From NCBI GenBank assembly GCA_027858995.1, contig JAQIBP010000052.1:1-47163 (forward strand): DNA of 47,163 nt, read 5' to 3'. The notes beneath the pieces are model-generated. The model saw only the letters and a list, made by a program, of their open reading frames with translations. It was not told the origin of the DNA and did no database searches. Source of the stretch: Deltaproteobacteria bacterium (GTDB taxonomy: Bacteria; Desulfobacterota; Desulfobacteria; Desulfobacterales; Desulfobacteraceae). The translations under genes and the position numbers were made by a program. This document shows positions 19,751-26,402 of this stretch, one piece after another (positions within the stretch are counted from its first letter, which is position 1; each line of letters starts with the position of its first letter).

Positions 19751-20021
19751 TATACAAATCAAACTTGTTATTACCGGCAGAGTCCAGGGAGTCTTTTTCA
19801 GGGCTGAGACAAAAAAAACAGCAGACAGACTTGGCATAAACGGATATGTTAAAAACCTCTCTGATGGATCTGTTGAAGCGGTTATAAAAGGAGATCAAGT
19901 AAGTATTTCCCAAATGATAGAGTGGTGCCGCAAAGGGCCGGCAATCTCAAAAGTCCAATCTGTAAAGACGGAAGAGATCAGCAGTGTTTCAAATTTCAAC
20001 ACATTCGAAGTTATCTACTAA
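19740..20021 (+). CDS. acyP: Acylphosphatase
   Basis: This is a 93-residue enzyme that hydrolyses acyl phosphates such as acetyl phosphate or carbamoyl phosphate. The family motif GRVQGVFFRAETKKTA carries the phosphate-binding arginine, and the catalytic asparagine is in GYVKNLSDGSVE. The start ATG at 19740 overlaps the dinB 3' end by 11 bases and has AAGGGAG upstream. It is the last clear gene of the motA-motB-dinB-acyP unit. Confidence 0.93.
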   Translation: MTANIQIKLVITGRVQGVFFRAETKKTADRLGINGYVKNLSDGSVEAVIKGDQVSISQMIEWCRKGPAISKVQSVKTEEISSVSNFNTFEVIY

Positions 20022-20034
20022 AAAGGAGACAAAT

Positions 20035-20289
20035 ATGCCTATTCCCGGGAATCTTGTAACAACTGCCATGGCAGTGATGCCCCATACAGATGTTGCTCAG
20101 GCCCTTGAAGCTGCATTAAGTCTTGATGTACCTTACTGGCCCCAGCTTCCTAATTTCAGTTATTATGAAGACATGTATGTCCAGGCAGGGGAACATTTTC
20201 CCGGTATTGTTCCAACCGGTATGGAATCATTTGAAAAAGAGAATTTTGATCTTTCCTATATTTTAAGGGAACAATATAAGTTGATTTAA
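20035..20289 (+). CDS. Short METE/UROD-like ORF, apparently internally deleted
   Basis: This 84-residue ORF has an excellent ribosome site (AAAAGGAG, ATG at 20035); upstream in-frame ATG 19984 lies inside acyP and was rejected. Its first 58 residues (IPGNLVTTAMAVMPHTD, PYWPQLPNFSYYEDMY, GEHFPGI) look like the N-terminus of the cobalamin-independent methionine-synthase-like (METE/UROD) proteins of anaerobes, which are normally 330-400 residues. The rest (VPTGMESFEKE, then ILREQYKLI) resembles parts from near the far C-terminus of the same family. The barrel in between is missing. This reads as in-frame internal deletion or a pseudogene; I judge this from remembered family character, not an alignment. 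Confidence 0.55.
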   Translation: MPIPGNLVTTAMAVMPHTDVAQALEAALSLDVPYWPQLPNFSYYEDMYVQAGEHFPGIVPTGMESFEKENFDLSYILREQYKLI

Positions 20290-20296
20290 TCTTTTT

Positions 20297-20917
20297 CTAT
20301 TTTTTCTTTAAAGCTACCTTTAAAGCAGCTGTATGAATCTCGGCTGCAACATGAACCGGGCTTTTCCCCCACAAAGGATCCCAGGAGGCTGGGTCGGCTG
20401 TACAAAAAAACTGGACTTCAAGACCAAATCTTGTCAATACCTCTTTAATTGGCATATTTTTTATTTTTTTTGCGGCATTCCATGTAGCACCGCATGGTGC
20501 ACCTCTTAATACTTTGATTTCAGTGACTATATCCTTATCAATACTAATTTGAATATCAGGTGCACCAAAAATTCTATCATAATCCCCAAGGCAGCCCTGC
20601 CTTGAAAGAGTACATCATGTTGGTGAACAGATAGCCTGTCCTGTTGTTATTTTTTTCCCTGAAGCAATAACAGGAATATTTAATTTTTCACACAAAGAGC
20701 TTAAATCATCGGAAAGGTCCTGATGTTTCAAAAAATCAAGAACAATGTCTGCATCAATTATTTTGGGTAAATAATCTGATGTGTCATCAAGTACAGGGGG
20801 CAAAGGTTCATCAATATCAAAAGTTTTGATTAAAAATTGTTTTTCTCCGAATTTATTGATACCTTCTATTTTACTTTTTCCAGACCCATTTTGCTGGAAA
20901 ACCATGATTTTCTGCAT
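20297..20917 (-). CDS. DUF166-family protein with in-frame TGA: candidate selenoprotein
   Basis: The frame starts at ATG 20917 and would stop at TGA 20615-20617 after 100 codons, but the same frame continues for 105 codons of clean coding sequence to TAG at 20297-20299. The joined 206-residue protein reads PTUCTLSRQGCLGDYD across the TGA (U101). Downstream segments FGAPDIQ and LRGAPCGATW are hallmarks of DUF166, a family once linked to thymidylate synthesis but without proven function. Cys102, Cys109 and Cys142 are present, so U101 would sit next to a Cys at a probable redox or metal site. A stem-loop placed like a bacterial SECIS follows the TGA. It begins four bases after the LUD-domain gene stop and is coupled to it. 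Confidence 0.8.
20587..20604 (-). promoter_or_regulatory. Candidate bacterial SECIS element
   Basis: On the minus strand CAAGGCA pairs with TGCCTTG around the apical loop GGGC. The loop begins 17 bases after the in-frame TGA at 20615-20617. Known bacterial SECIS elements need a stem-loop at about this distance with a G in the first two loop bases; the E. coli fdhF element has GCAGGTCTGC at its tip, and this one has GCAGGGCTGC. Confidence 0.75.
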
Positions 20918-20920
20918 ATA

Positions 20921-21574
20921 TTAGAATCCTAAATCTTCGTTAACAAGAATAATATTTATCCTCTCCTTAATAAAACTTTTTTCTGTAATTGTCCAATAGT
21001 TGCAGATTCTGTCAGGACTGCTGCAGTCTTGACAGGTTCCGGTCTTGACACAGGGAGTCTTCTTATCAAGATTCATGGTATTTACAACAGCAGCATAATT
21101 TTTAATTCTCAGCATGGCCTCTTCAAGATCTTCACATATTTTATTTCTGCCAATTATCAACAGTACATTTTTAGGTCCCCACATAATCGCAGCAACTCTG
21201 TTTCCCACCATATCAAGGTTGACGAGTTGGCCGTCCTGGGTTACTGCATTGGTGCCTGTAACAAAAAGATCAACCATTAAAGACTGTCTTCTAAGCTCCA
21301 GCATCTGTTCAGGTGTTAGTTTTTGATTAAATGTATTTAAAACTTCAAGGTCTGGATTATCTTTGAGTTCATGGAAAAGACCCGTTGCAACAAAAGACAT
21401 GGAGCCACCCCAGGAAACAGTTTTAATATCAAGTTTGGAAATTATATCCTTTAACGCAATATCTTTGGCCGTTTTTGCATCCGGGGCAATAAAAACATTA
21501 AACCTGTTTTTTTCAAGGTTTTCTTTTACTGCTTCAAGTTTAAGCTTCCAATAATTATCAATGGGGTTTTTCAT
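20921..21574 (-). CDS. LUD-domain protein (LutC/YkgG-like)
   Basis: This 217-residue protein is of the LUD (formerly DUF162) family. Diagnostic segments are VSWGGSMSFVATG, the LFVTGTNAVTQDGQLVNLDMVGNRVAA core and the C-terminal CQDCSSPDRICNYW cysteine segment of the stand-alone LUD group. LutC members help oxidise lactate in the LutABC complex; stand-alone versions like this one are common in anaerobes and have no settled role. The start ATG at 21574 has GAGGAGA upstream. It is followed by the DUF166 candidate selenoprotein gene, so the two are probably expressed together. Confidence 0.88.
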   Translation of the reverse strand: MKNPIDNYWKLKLEAVKENLEKNRFNVFIAPDAKTAKDIALKDIISKLDIKTVSWGGSMSFVATGLFHELKDNPDLEVLNTFNQKLTPEQMLELRRQSLMVDLFVTGTNAVTQDGQLVNLDMVGNRVAAIMWGPKNVLLIIGRNKICEDLEEAMLRIKNYAAVVNTMNLDKKTPCVKTGTCQDCSSPDRICNYWTITEKSFIKERINIILVNEDLGF

Positions 21575-21616
21575 ATTTTATCTCCTCACAAATTATTAGT
21601 AATATTTTAAAAACTA

Positions 21617-21646
21617 TTTATATAATTTTACAAACCCTTGTGGCAA
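21617..21646 (-). promoter_or_regulatory. Candidate promoter for the LUD-DUF166 operon
   Basis: On the minus strand TTGCCA (21641-21646) is followed by TATATA (16-base spacing) or TATAAA (18-base spacing), about 45 bases before the LUD start codon. Both hexamers are close to the sigma-70 consensus, but activity is unproven. Confidence 0.35.
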
Positions 21647-21768
21647 GTCTTTTATTTACAAGCAGAGAAGTATGAGTGAGGTCAGGGAAGTCAAGCAAAA
21701 ATAATTATAAAACTTTTTGCAATGCCCCTTCAGCGGACGTAAGGGGATCAACCTGATACAGATTAAAC

Positions 21769-21810
21769 AAAAAAAAGGCTGACCCACTTTTACATGGATC
21801 AGCCTTTTTG
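21769..21810 (-). terminator. Rho-independent terminator of the symporter operon
   Basis: On the minus strand AAAAGGCTGATCC pairs with GGGTCAGCCTTTT with one G-T pair, around a ten-base loop, followed by a run of T. It lies 56 bases beyond the symporter stop codon and separates it from the LUD operon. Confidence 0.9.
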
Positions 21811-21865
21811 GATTAAATGTTTTGCTATTTAATTTAGCACCATTGCTAAATCAAATACTTTGAGC

Positions 21866-23641
21866 TTAATGATCAACTGCTTTGCCAGAGCCTTTTGGAA
21901 CACGGATATCTTCAATCAGATCCTGAATTCTTTGAGGAACTGGGGCAGTCATACCCGAAACTATATATGCAACTATAAAGTTGATACATGCGCCGACAAA
22001 ACCAAATGCCTGTGGTTTAATTCCAAACAGGTGGTTGGCTTCAATATCTGCAAGCATTCTTGTTTCAGGAAAGAAAAACCAGCCTTTATATATAAAGATA
22101 TAAAGAAGGGTTGATCCAAGACCAGCCAGCATGCCTGCTACAGCACCTCTATTGTTAATTTTCTTGGAAAAGATACCCATCATGATTGCAGGGAATATGG
22201 AAGCTGCTGCAAGACCAAATGCAAGTGCAACAACCTGGGCTGCAAATCCCGGAGGATTCATCCCGAGATAACCTGCTATAATGATGGCTCCGGCTATGGC
22301 AATACGGGAGTACATCAACTCCTGCTTATCATTAATATTCGGCATTAACCAGCCCTTTAAAACATCATGGGAAACTGCAGTTGCAATTGCAAGCAGAAGA
22401 CCTGCAGCAGTTGAGAGAGCAGCTGCAATACCACCTGCTGTAACAAGTGCTATAACCCAGTTGGGAAGCCCTGCAATTTCAGGATTGGCAAGAACCATTA
22501 TATCCCTGTCAACCTTGATCATTTCATTACCTTTCCAGCCAAAGGATGCGGCTTTGTCTCCCATTCCTTTTTCATCATAGTACTGGATTCTGCCGTCACC
22601 ATTTTTGTCTTCAAATATTAATAGCTTGGTCTCTTCCCAGCTTTTAAACCATTCTGGCCTGTCAGCATACTTGAGGTTTCCTGTGGGTGAGCCAACTTCG
22701 CCTATTTGAATTGTATCCATCAAATTCATACGAGCCATGGCGCCGACTGCAGGAGCAGTTGTATAAAGAAGTGCAATAAAAACAAGTGCCCAGCCTGCAG
22801 ATGCACGGGCATCCTTAACCTTTGGCACTGTAAAGAAACGCATGATAACATGGGGAAGTCCAGCAGTACCGATCATCAGCGACATTGTCAAAAAGAGCAT
22901 ATTTGTCGTCGACATCTTCTGGGCCGTGTATTCCGCAAACCCGAGATCCACCAGAATAGTATCAAGTTTGGCAAGAAGATGTACTCCGCTGCCATCTGCC
23001 ATTGTACTTCCAAGACCAAACTGTGGAATAGGCATGCCGGTTAACTGCAGAGCAATAAATACTGCAGGAACAGTATAGGCAAAAATAAGAACACAATATT
23101 GGGCAATCTGTGTATTGGTAACACCCTTCATACCGCCGAAGACCGCATAGATAAAAACAATTATCATACCAATGACAATCCCCGTTTTAAAGTCGACGTG
23201 AAGAGAGCGGGAAAATACAACCCCGATTCCTTTCATCTGGCCGATAACATAAGTTATGGATGCAGTAACAAGACAAAGCACTGCAACCATTCTTGCAGTT
23301 AAAGAGTAGTATCTCTCACCAATAAATTCTGAAACTGTAAATTTTCCAAATTTTCTTAGATAAGGTGCGAGCAGCATGGCAAGAAGGCAGTAACCGCCTG
23401 TCCAGCCCATTAAATAGACAGATGCATCATAACCGAGAAATGCGATAAGACCTGCCATGGAGATAAAAGAAGCTGCTGACATCCAGTCAGCACCGGTAGC
23501 CATACCATTTAAAACAGGATGGACACCTTTGCTGGCCACATAAAAGTCACTGGTATCTTTTGCCGTTGATTTTATGGCAATGTAAATATAAAGAGCAAAA
23601 GTTGCTCCAACTACTAAGTACGTCATAACTGTTAAACTCAT
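21866..23641 (-). CDS. Sodium:solute symporter, VC_2705/ActP-like (acetate permease)
   Basis: This 591-residue inner-membrane transporter of the SSS family has about 13 hydrophobic segments and the SSS core ATGADWMSAASFISMAGLI. Members next to a DUF4212 subunit form the VC_2705 group and are usually linked to acetate or other short-chain acid uptake. An insert of about 80 residues before TM8 is soluble and contains DKNGDGRIQYYD, which fits a calcium-binding EF-hand loop. The start ATG at 23641 has AAGGAGGG upstream. It follows the DUF4212 gene with a 15-base gap, and the divergent acetyl-CoA synthetase supports an acetate role. Confidence 0.9.
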   Translation of the reverse strand: MSLTVMTYLVVGATFALYIYIAIKSTAKDTSDFYVASKGVHPVLNGMATGADWMSAASFISMAGLIAFLGYDASVYLMGWTGGYCLLAMLLAPYLRKFGKFTVSEFIGERYYSLTARMVAVLCLVTASITYVIGQMKGIGVVFSRSLHVDFKTGIVIGMIIVFIYAVFGGMKGVTNTQIAQYCVLIFAYTVPAVFIALQLTGMPIPQFGLGSTMADGSGVHLLAKLDTILVDLGFAEYTAQKMSTTNMLFLTMSLMIGTAGLPHVIMRFFTVPKVKDARASAGWALVFIALLYTTAPAVGAMARMNLMDTIQIGEVGSPTGNLKYADRPEWFKSWEETKLLIFEDKNGDGRIQYYDEKGMGDKAASFGWKGNEMIKVDRDIMVLANPEIAGLPNWVIALVTAGGIAAALSTAAGLLLAIATAVSHDVLKGWLMPNINDKQELMYSRIAIAGAIIIAGYLGMNPPGFAAQVVALAFGLAAASIFPAIMMGIFSKKINNRGAVAGMLAGLGSTLLYIFIYKGWFFFPETRMLADIEANHLFGIKPQAFGFVGACINFIVAYIVSGMTAPVPQRIQDLIEDIRVPKGSGKAVDH

Positions 23642-23656
23642 TGCAACCCTCCTTTA

Positions 23657-23914
23657 TTAATCTTCTTCAACGTCAAATTCTTTATCCAGATTCCCAATCA
23701 GCTTGGAATATACAAAAATCAATGCCACAAAGACATACATCGATCCCTGCTGGGCAAACCAGAATCCTAATTTATACCCTCCGATACTGATAGCATTGAG
23801 AGGATGAACAAGGATAATCCCAAAACCAAAAGAAACCACAAACCAAATAACCATACAGATGGTTATGAGTTTAACGTTTCTTCGCCAATACTCTTTTCTT
23901 GAGTTGTCACTCAT
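23657..23914 (-). CDS. DUF4212 small symporter subunit
   Basis: This is an 85-residue membrane protein with two hydrophobic helices (near residues 14-36 and 46-70) and the family pattern YWRRNVKLI, FGFGIILVHPLN and GFWFAQQGSMYVFV. DUF4212 proteins sit immediately upstream of VC_2705-type sodium:solute symporters and probably act as a partner subunit. The start is ATG at 23914 with a short AGGAGG-like ribosome site. It is the first gene of the transporter transcript. Confidence 0.9.
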   Translation of the reverse strand: MSDNSRKEYWRRNVKLITICMVIWFVVSFGFGIILVHPLNAISIGGYKLGFWFAQQGSMYVFVALIFVYSKLIGNLDKEFDVEED

Positions 23915-24257
23915 CGATCTTACCTCCTTAAATAAAATTAGTTAATAAACACCATTCATTTAATTACACCAACTTATGTTACGGTTTCTATTGCATTATG
24001 TTTTTGCCTTGTCAAGGCTGATTGCAATCTTTTTTATTTTTTTTTCCTTAATAAAAAAATCTAATTTTTTTGTTGACTTAAACTTTAGTTCTTATTAAGG
24101 CATATTTGTAGTATAAATATTATTCAGCAAATAACTTAAATTTTTTGTAAATACGGCAGTTTTTTAAAAAGCCGTATTTAACAGGAAAGGAGGTAATAAT
24201 AACCTCTACAGTAAAAATATTGACCTTTTAACATTTAAATCCAAAAGGAGAAAATCA
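23915..24257. promoter_or_regulatory. Divergent control region between symporter and acs operons
   Basis: A 343-base AT-rich gap with no gene. Seen in it: a TTGACT at 24073-24078 reading right; a TATAAA at 24112-24117; a nine-base-stem hairpin AAATACGGC/GCCGTATTT at 24149-24179; a second hairpin GAGGT/ACCTC at 24190-24206 that hides an AAGGAGG sequence; and a GCCTTG/CAAGGC palindrome near 24010. The real acs ribosome site AAAAGGAG follows. Transport and activation of acetate are thus probably controlled from one shared region. Confidence 0.5.
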
Positions 24258-26288
24258 ATGAGCCAAAAAGAAGTAATGGAAACCACAGAAGCCCAAATTG
24301 CAGTCCATTGGAAAGAAGAAGATTATTACTATCCCTCTTCAAAATTTGTTGGTCAGGCCAATCTTACAGATCCAGCGGTCTTTGATCGATTCAGTCTGGA
24401 TAACTTTCCGGATTATTACACTGAGTATGCTGAACTGCTTACATGGTACAAGTACTGGGATGAAGTTCTCGATACCAGTGACGCTCCATGTTACAAATGG
24501 TTTAAAGGCGGAAAGCTCAATGCCAGTTATAATTGTATTGACCGTCATTTGAAAGACAATAAAAACAAAACTGCCATCCATTTTGTTCCTGAACTTGAAG
24601 AAGAGAAGGTCGAACATATCACTTACCAGGAGCTTTACGTAAGGGTTAATGAATTTGCAGCATTGTTACGCGATACTGCAAAACTCAAAAGAGGGGACAG
24701 AGTCACCATCCATATGCCCATGTCAGCAGAGCTTCCCATTACCATGCTTGCCTGTGCAAGACTGGGCGTTATTCATTCTGTTGTTTTTGGAGGATTCTCA
24801 CCCAGTGCAAGTGCAGACAGAATTGTTGATTCCCAGTCCAGGGTTTTAATCGTTACAGATGCTTATTACAGGGCAGGCAAACTTTTGAATCATAAATTTA
24901 ATGCTGATGAGGCAGTTAAAATTGCAGCAGAACAGGGGCAAACAGTTGATACAGTTCTTGTATGGCAGAGATATTCGAGTAAATACTCTTCTGATACCCC
25001 AATGGTTGAAGGAAGAGATATTTGTGTAAATGAAAAATTAAAAGATTATTATGGCGCCAGGGTTGAACCTGAAGAGATGTTGAGTGAAGATCCTCTTTTT
25101 TTGATGTACACCAGCGGCACTACAGGTAAACCAAAAGGCTGTCAGCACAGCACAGGCGGTTATCTTGCATATACAGCTGCCATGTCCAAATATATTCAGG
25201 ACATTCACCCTGAAGACGTTTACTGGTGTATGGCAGATATTGGATGGATCACAGGTCATTCCTTTATTGTTTACGGCCCTCTTGCTCTTTGTGCTTCCTC
25301 AGTAATCTATGAAGGAGTACCCACATATCCCGATGCAGGAAGATCCTGGAGAATTGCCCAGGAACTTGATGTCAACATTTTCCATACTGCACCTACTGCC
25401 ATCAGGGCTTTAAGGAAACTCGGACCTGATGAACCTGCCAAATATAACTACCATTTTAAACACATGACAACCGTTGGTGAGCCCATCGAACCTGCTGTAT
25501 GGAAATGGTATGAATCAGCAGTTGGCAAGGGAGAAGCCATTATTGTTGATACATACTGGCAGACAGAAACCGGTGGATTCCTCTGCAGTACCGTGCCAGG
25601 GATCAAACCCATGAAACCAGGCAGTGCTGGTCCCGGAGTTCCCGGCATCCACCCGATTATCTATGATGATGAAGGCAAAAAAGTCGCCCAACCTGGTATT
25701 GCAGGTAATATCTGTATACAGAATCCCTGGCCCGGAATGTTTCAAACCATCTGGGGCGACAGGGACAGGTTTGTTGATACTTATTTTGCAATGTATAATA
25801 CAAAACCTGACAGTAAAGACTGGAGAGACTGGCCATATCTGACCGGTGATGCTGCTACCATGTCTGAAGACGGCTACTACAGGATCCTTGGCAGGATTGA
25901 TGATGTTATCAATGTATCCGGTCACAGACTTGGAACAAAAGAGATTGAATCTGCATCCATGGTAGTGGACGAGGTTGCAGAAGCAGCAGTTGTACCTGTT
26001 GCCCATGATATTAAAGGAAAAGAGCCTGATCTTTATATATCTCTTAAACCAGGCATTGAGGCAACTGATGAACTTGCACAAAAAATATCTGATGCCATTT
26101 GTGAACAGATAGGTAAAATTGCCAAACCAAGAAAAGTATGGCTGGTTCCGGATATGCCTAAAACAAGATCCGGTAAAATCATGAGAAGGGTTCTTGGGGC
26201 AATCTCCAATAAAGGTGATGTGGGTAATGTTATGACACTTGCAAATCCTGAGATTGTGGAAGAAATTAAAACTATGGTTGATAAATAA
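24258..26288 (+). CDS. acs: Acetyl-CoA synthetase (AMP-forming)
   Basis: This enzyme converts acetate, ATP and CoA into acetyl-CoA through acetyl-AMP. The 676 residues have the ACS N-terminal domain, the P-loop-like YTSGTTGKPKGCQH, the acyl pocket and motif DTYWQTETGGF, the hinge GRIDDVINVSGHR and the C-terminal KTRSGKIMRR with the lysine that is acetylated in many bacteria. The usual WWQTE reads YWQTE here. The start ATG at 24258 has AAAAGGAG. It is divergent from the acetate symporter and followed by prpE, so it belongs to a short-chain acid uptake and activation module. Confidence 0.94.
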   Translation: MSQKEVMETTEAQIAVHWKEEDYYYPSSKFVGQANLTDPAVFDRFSLDNFPDYYTEYAELLTWYKYWDEVLDTSDAPCYKWFKGGKLNASYNCIDRHLKDNKNKTAIHFVPELEEEKVEHITYQELYVRVNEFAALLRDTAKLKRGDRVTIHMPMSAELPITMLACARLGVIHSVVFGGFSPSASADRIVDSQSRVLIVTDAYYRAGKLLNHKFNADEAVKIAAEQGQTVDTVLVWQRYSSKYSSDTPMVEGRDICVNEKLKDYYGARVEPEEMLSEDPLFLMYTSGTTGKPKGCQHSTGGYLAYTAAMSKYIQDIHPEDVYWCMADIGWITGHSFIVYGPLALCASSVIYEGVPTYPDAGRSWRIAQELDVNIFHTAPTAIRALRKLGPDEPAKYNYHFKHMTTVGEPIEPAVWKWYESAVGKGEAIIVDTYWQTETGGFLCSTVPGIKPMKPGSAGPGVPGIHPIIYDDEGKKVAQPGIAGNICIQNPWPGMFQTIWGDRDRFVDTYFAMYNTKPDSKDWRDWPYLTGDAATMSEDGYYRILGRIDDVINVSGHRLGTKEIESASMVVDEVAEAAVVPVAHDIKGKEPDLYISLKPGIEATDELAQKISDAICEQIGKIAKPRKVWLVPDMPKTRSGKIMRRVLGAISNKGDVGNVMTLANPEIVEEIKTMVDK

Positions 26289-26294
26289 TTTAGG

Positions 26295-26370
26295 TATGAG
26301 TGGTGAGATTTGAGATTTGAAAAGGAGCATTAATAGTTTATCCTTCATCTCTCACAACTCACTACTCATA
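26295..26370 (+). repeat. Inverted repeat between acs and prpE
   Basis: TATGAGTGGTGAG (26295-26307) pairs with CTCACTACTCATA (26358-26370) with one mismatch of 13. It fills most of the 114-base gap. It could limit read-through or stabilise mRNA. Similar TGAGATTTGAG words recur after prpE. Confidence 0.6.
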
Positions 26371-26402
26371 TCTCATAATTAACTTGTCTGGAGGATAATT
26401 AA

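Noticed and set aside
19984-20034. N-terminal extension of the METE-like ORF
   Set aside because: It overlaps acyP in another frame, while a strong AAAAGGAG precedes the ATG at 20035.
20290-20614. Separate downstream gene or pseudogene of DUF166
   Set aside because: There is no start codon with a ribosome site after the TGA and no other disruption in the frame, which argues against simple decay.
20615-20917. A complete 100-residue protein ending at TGA 20615
   Set aside because: The same frame continues with 105 codons of DUF166-like sequence, and a SECIS-like hairpin follows the TGA, so true termination is less likely than read-through.
25515-26348. Long minus-strand frame opposite acs
   Set aside because: It is a shadow of acs: no ribosome site, no recognisable motif and full overlap with a clear gene.
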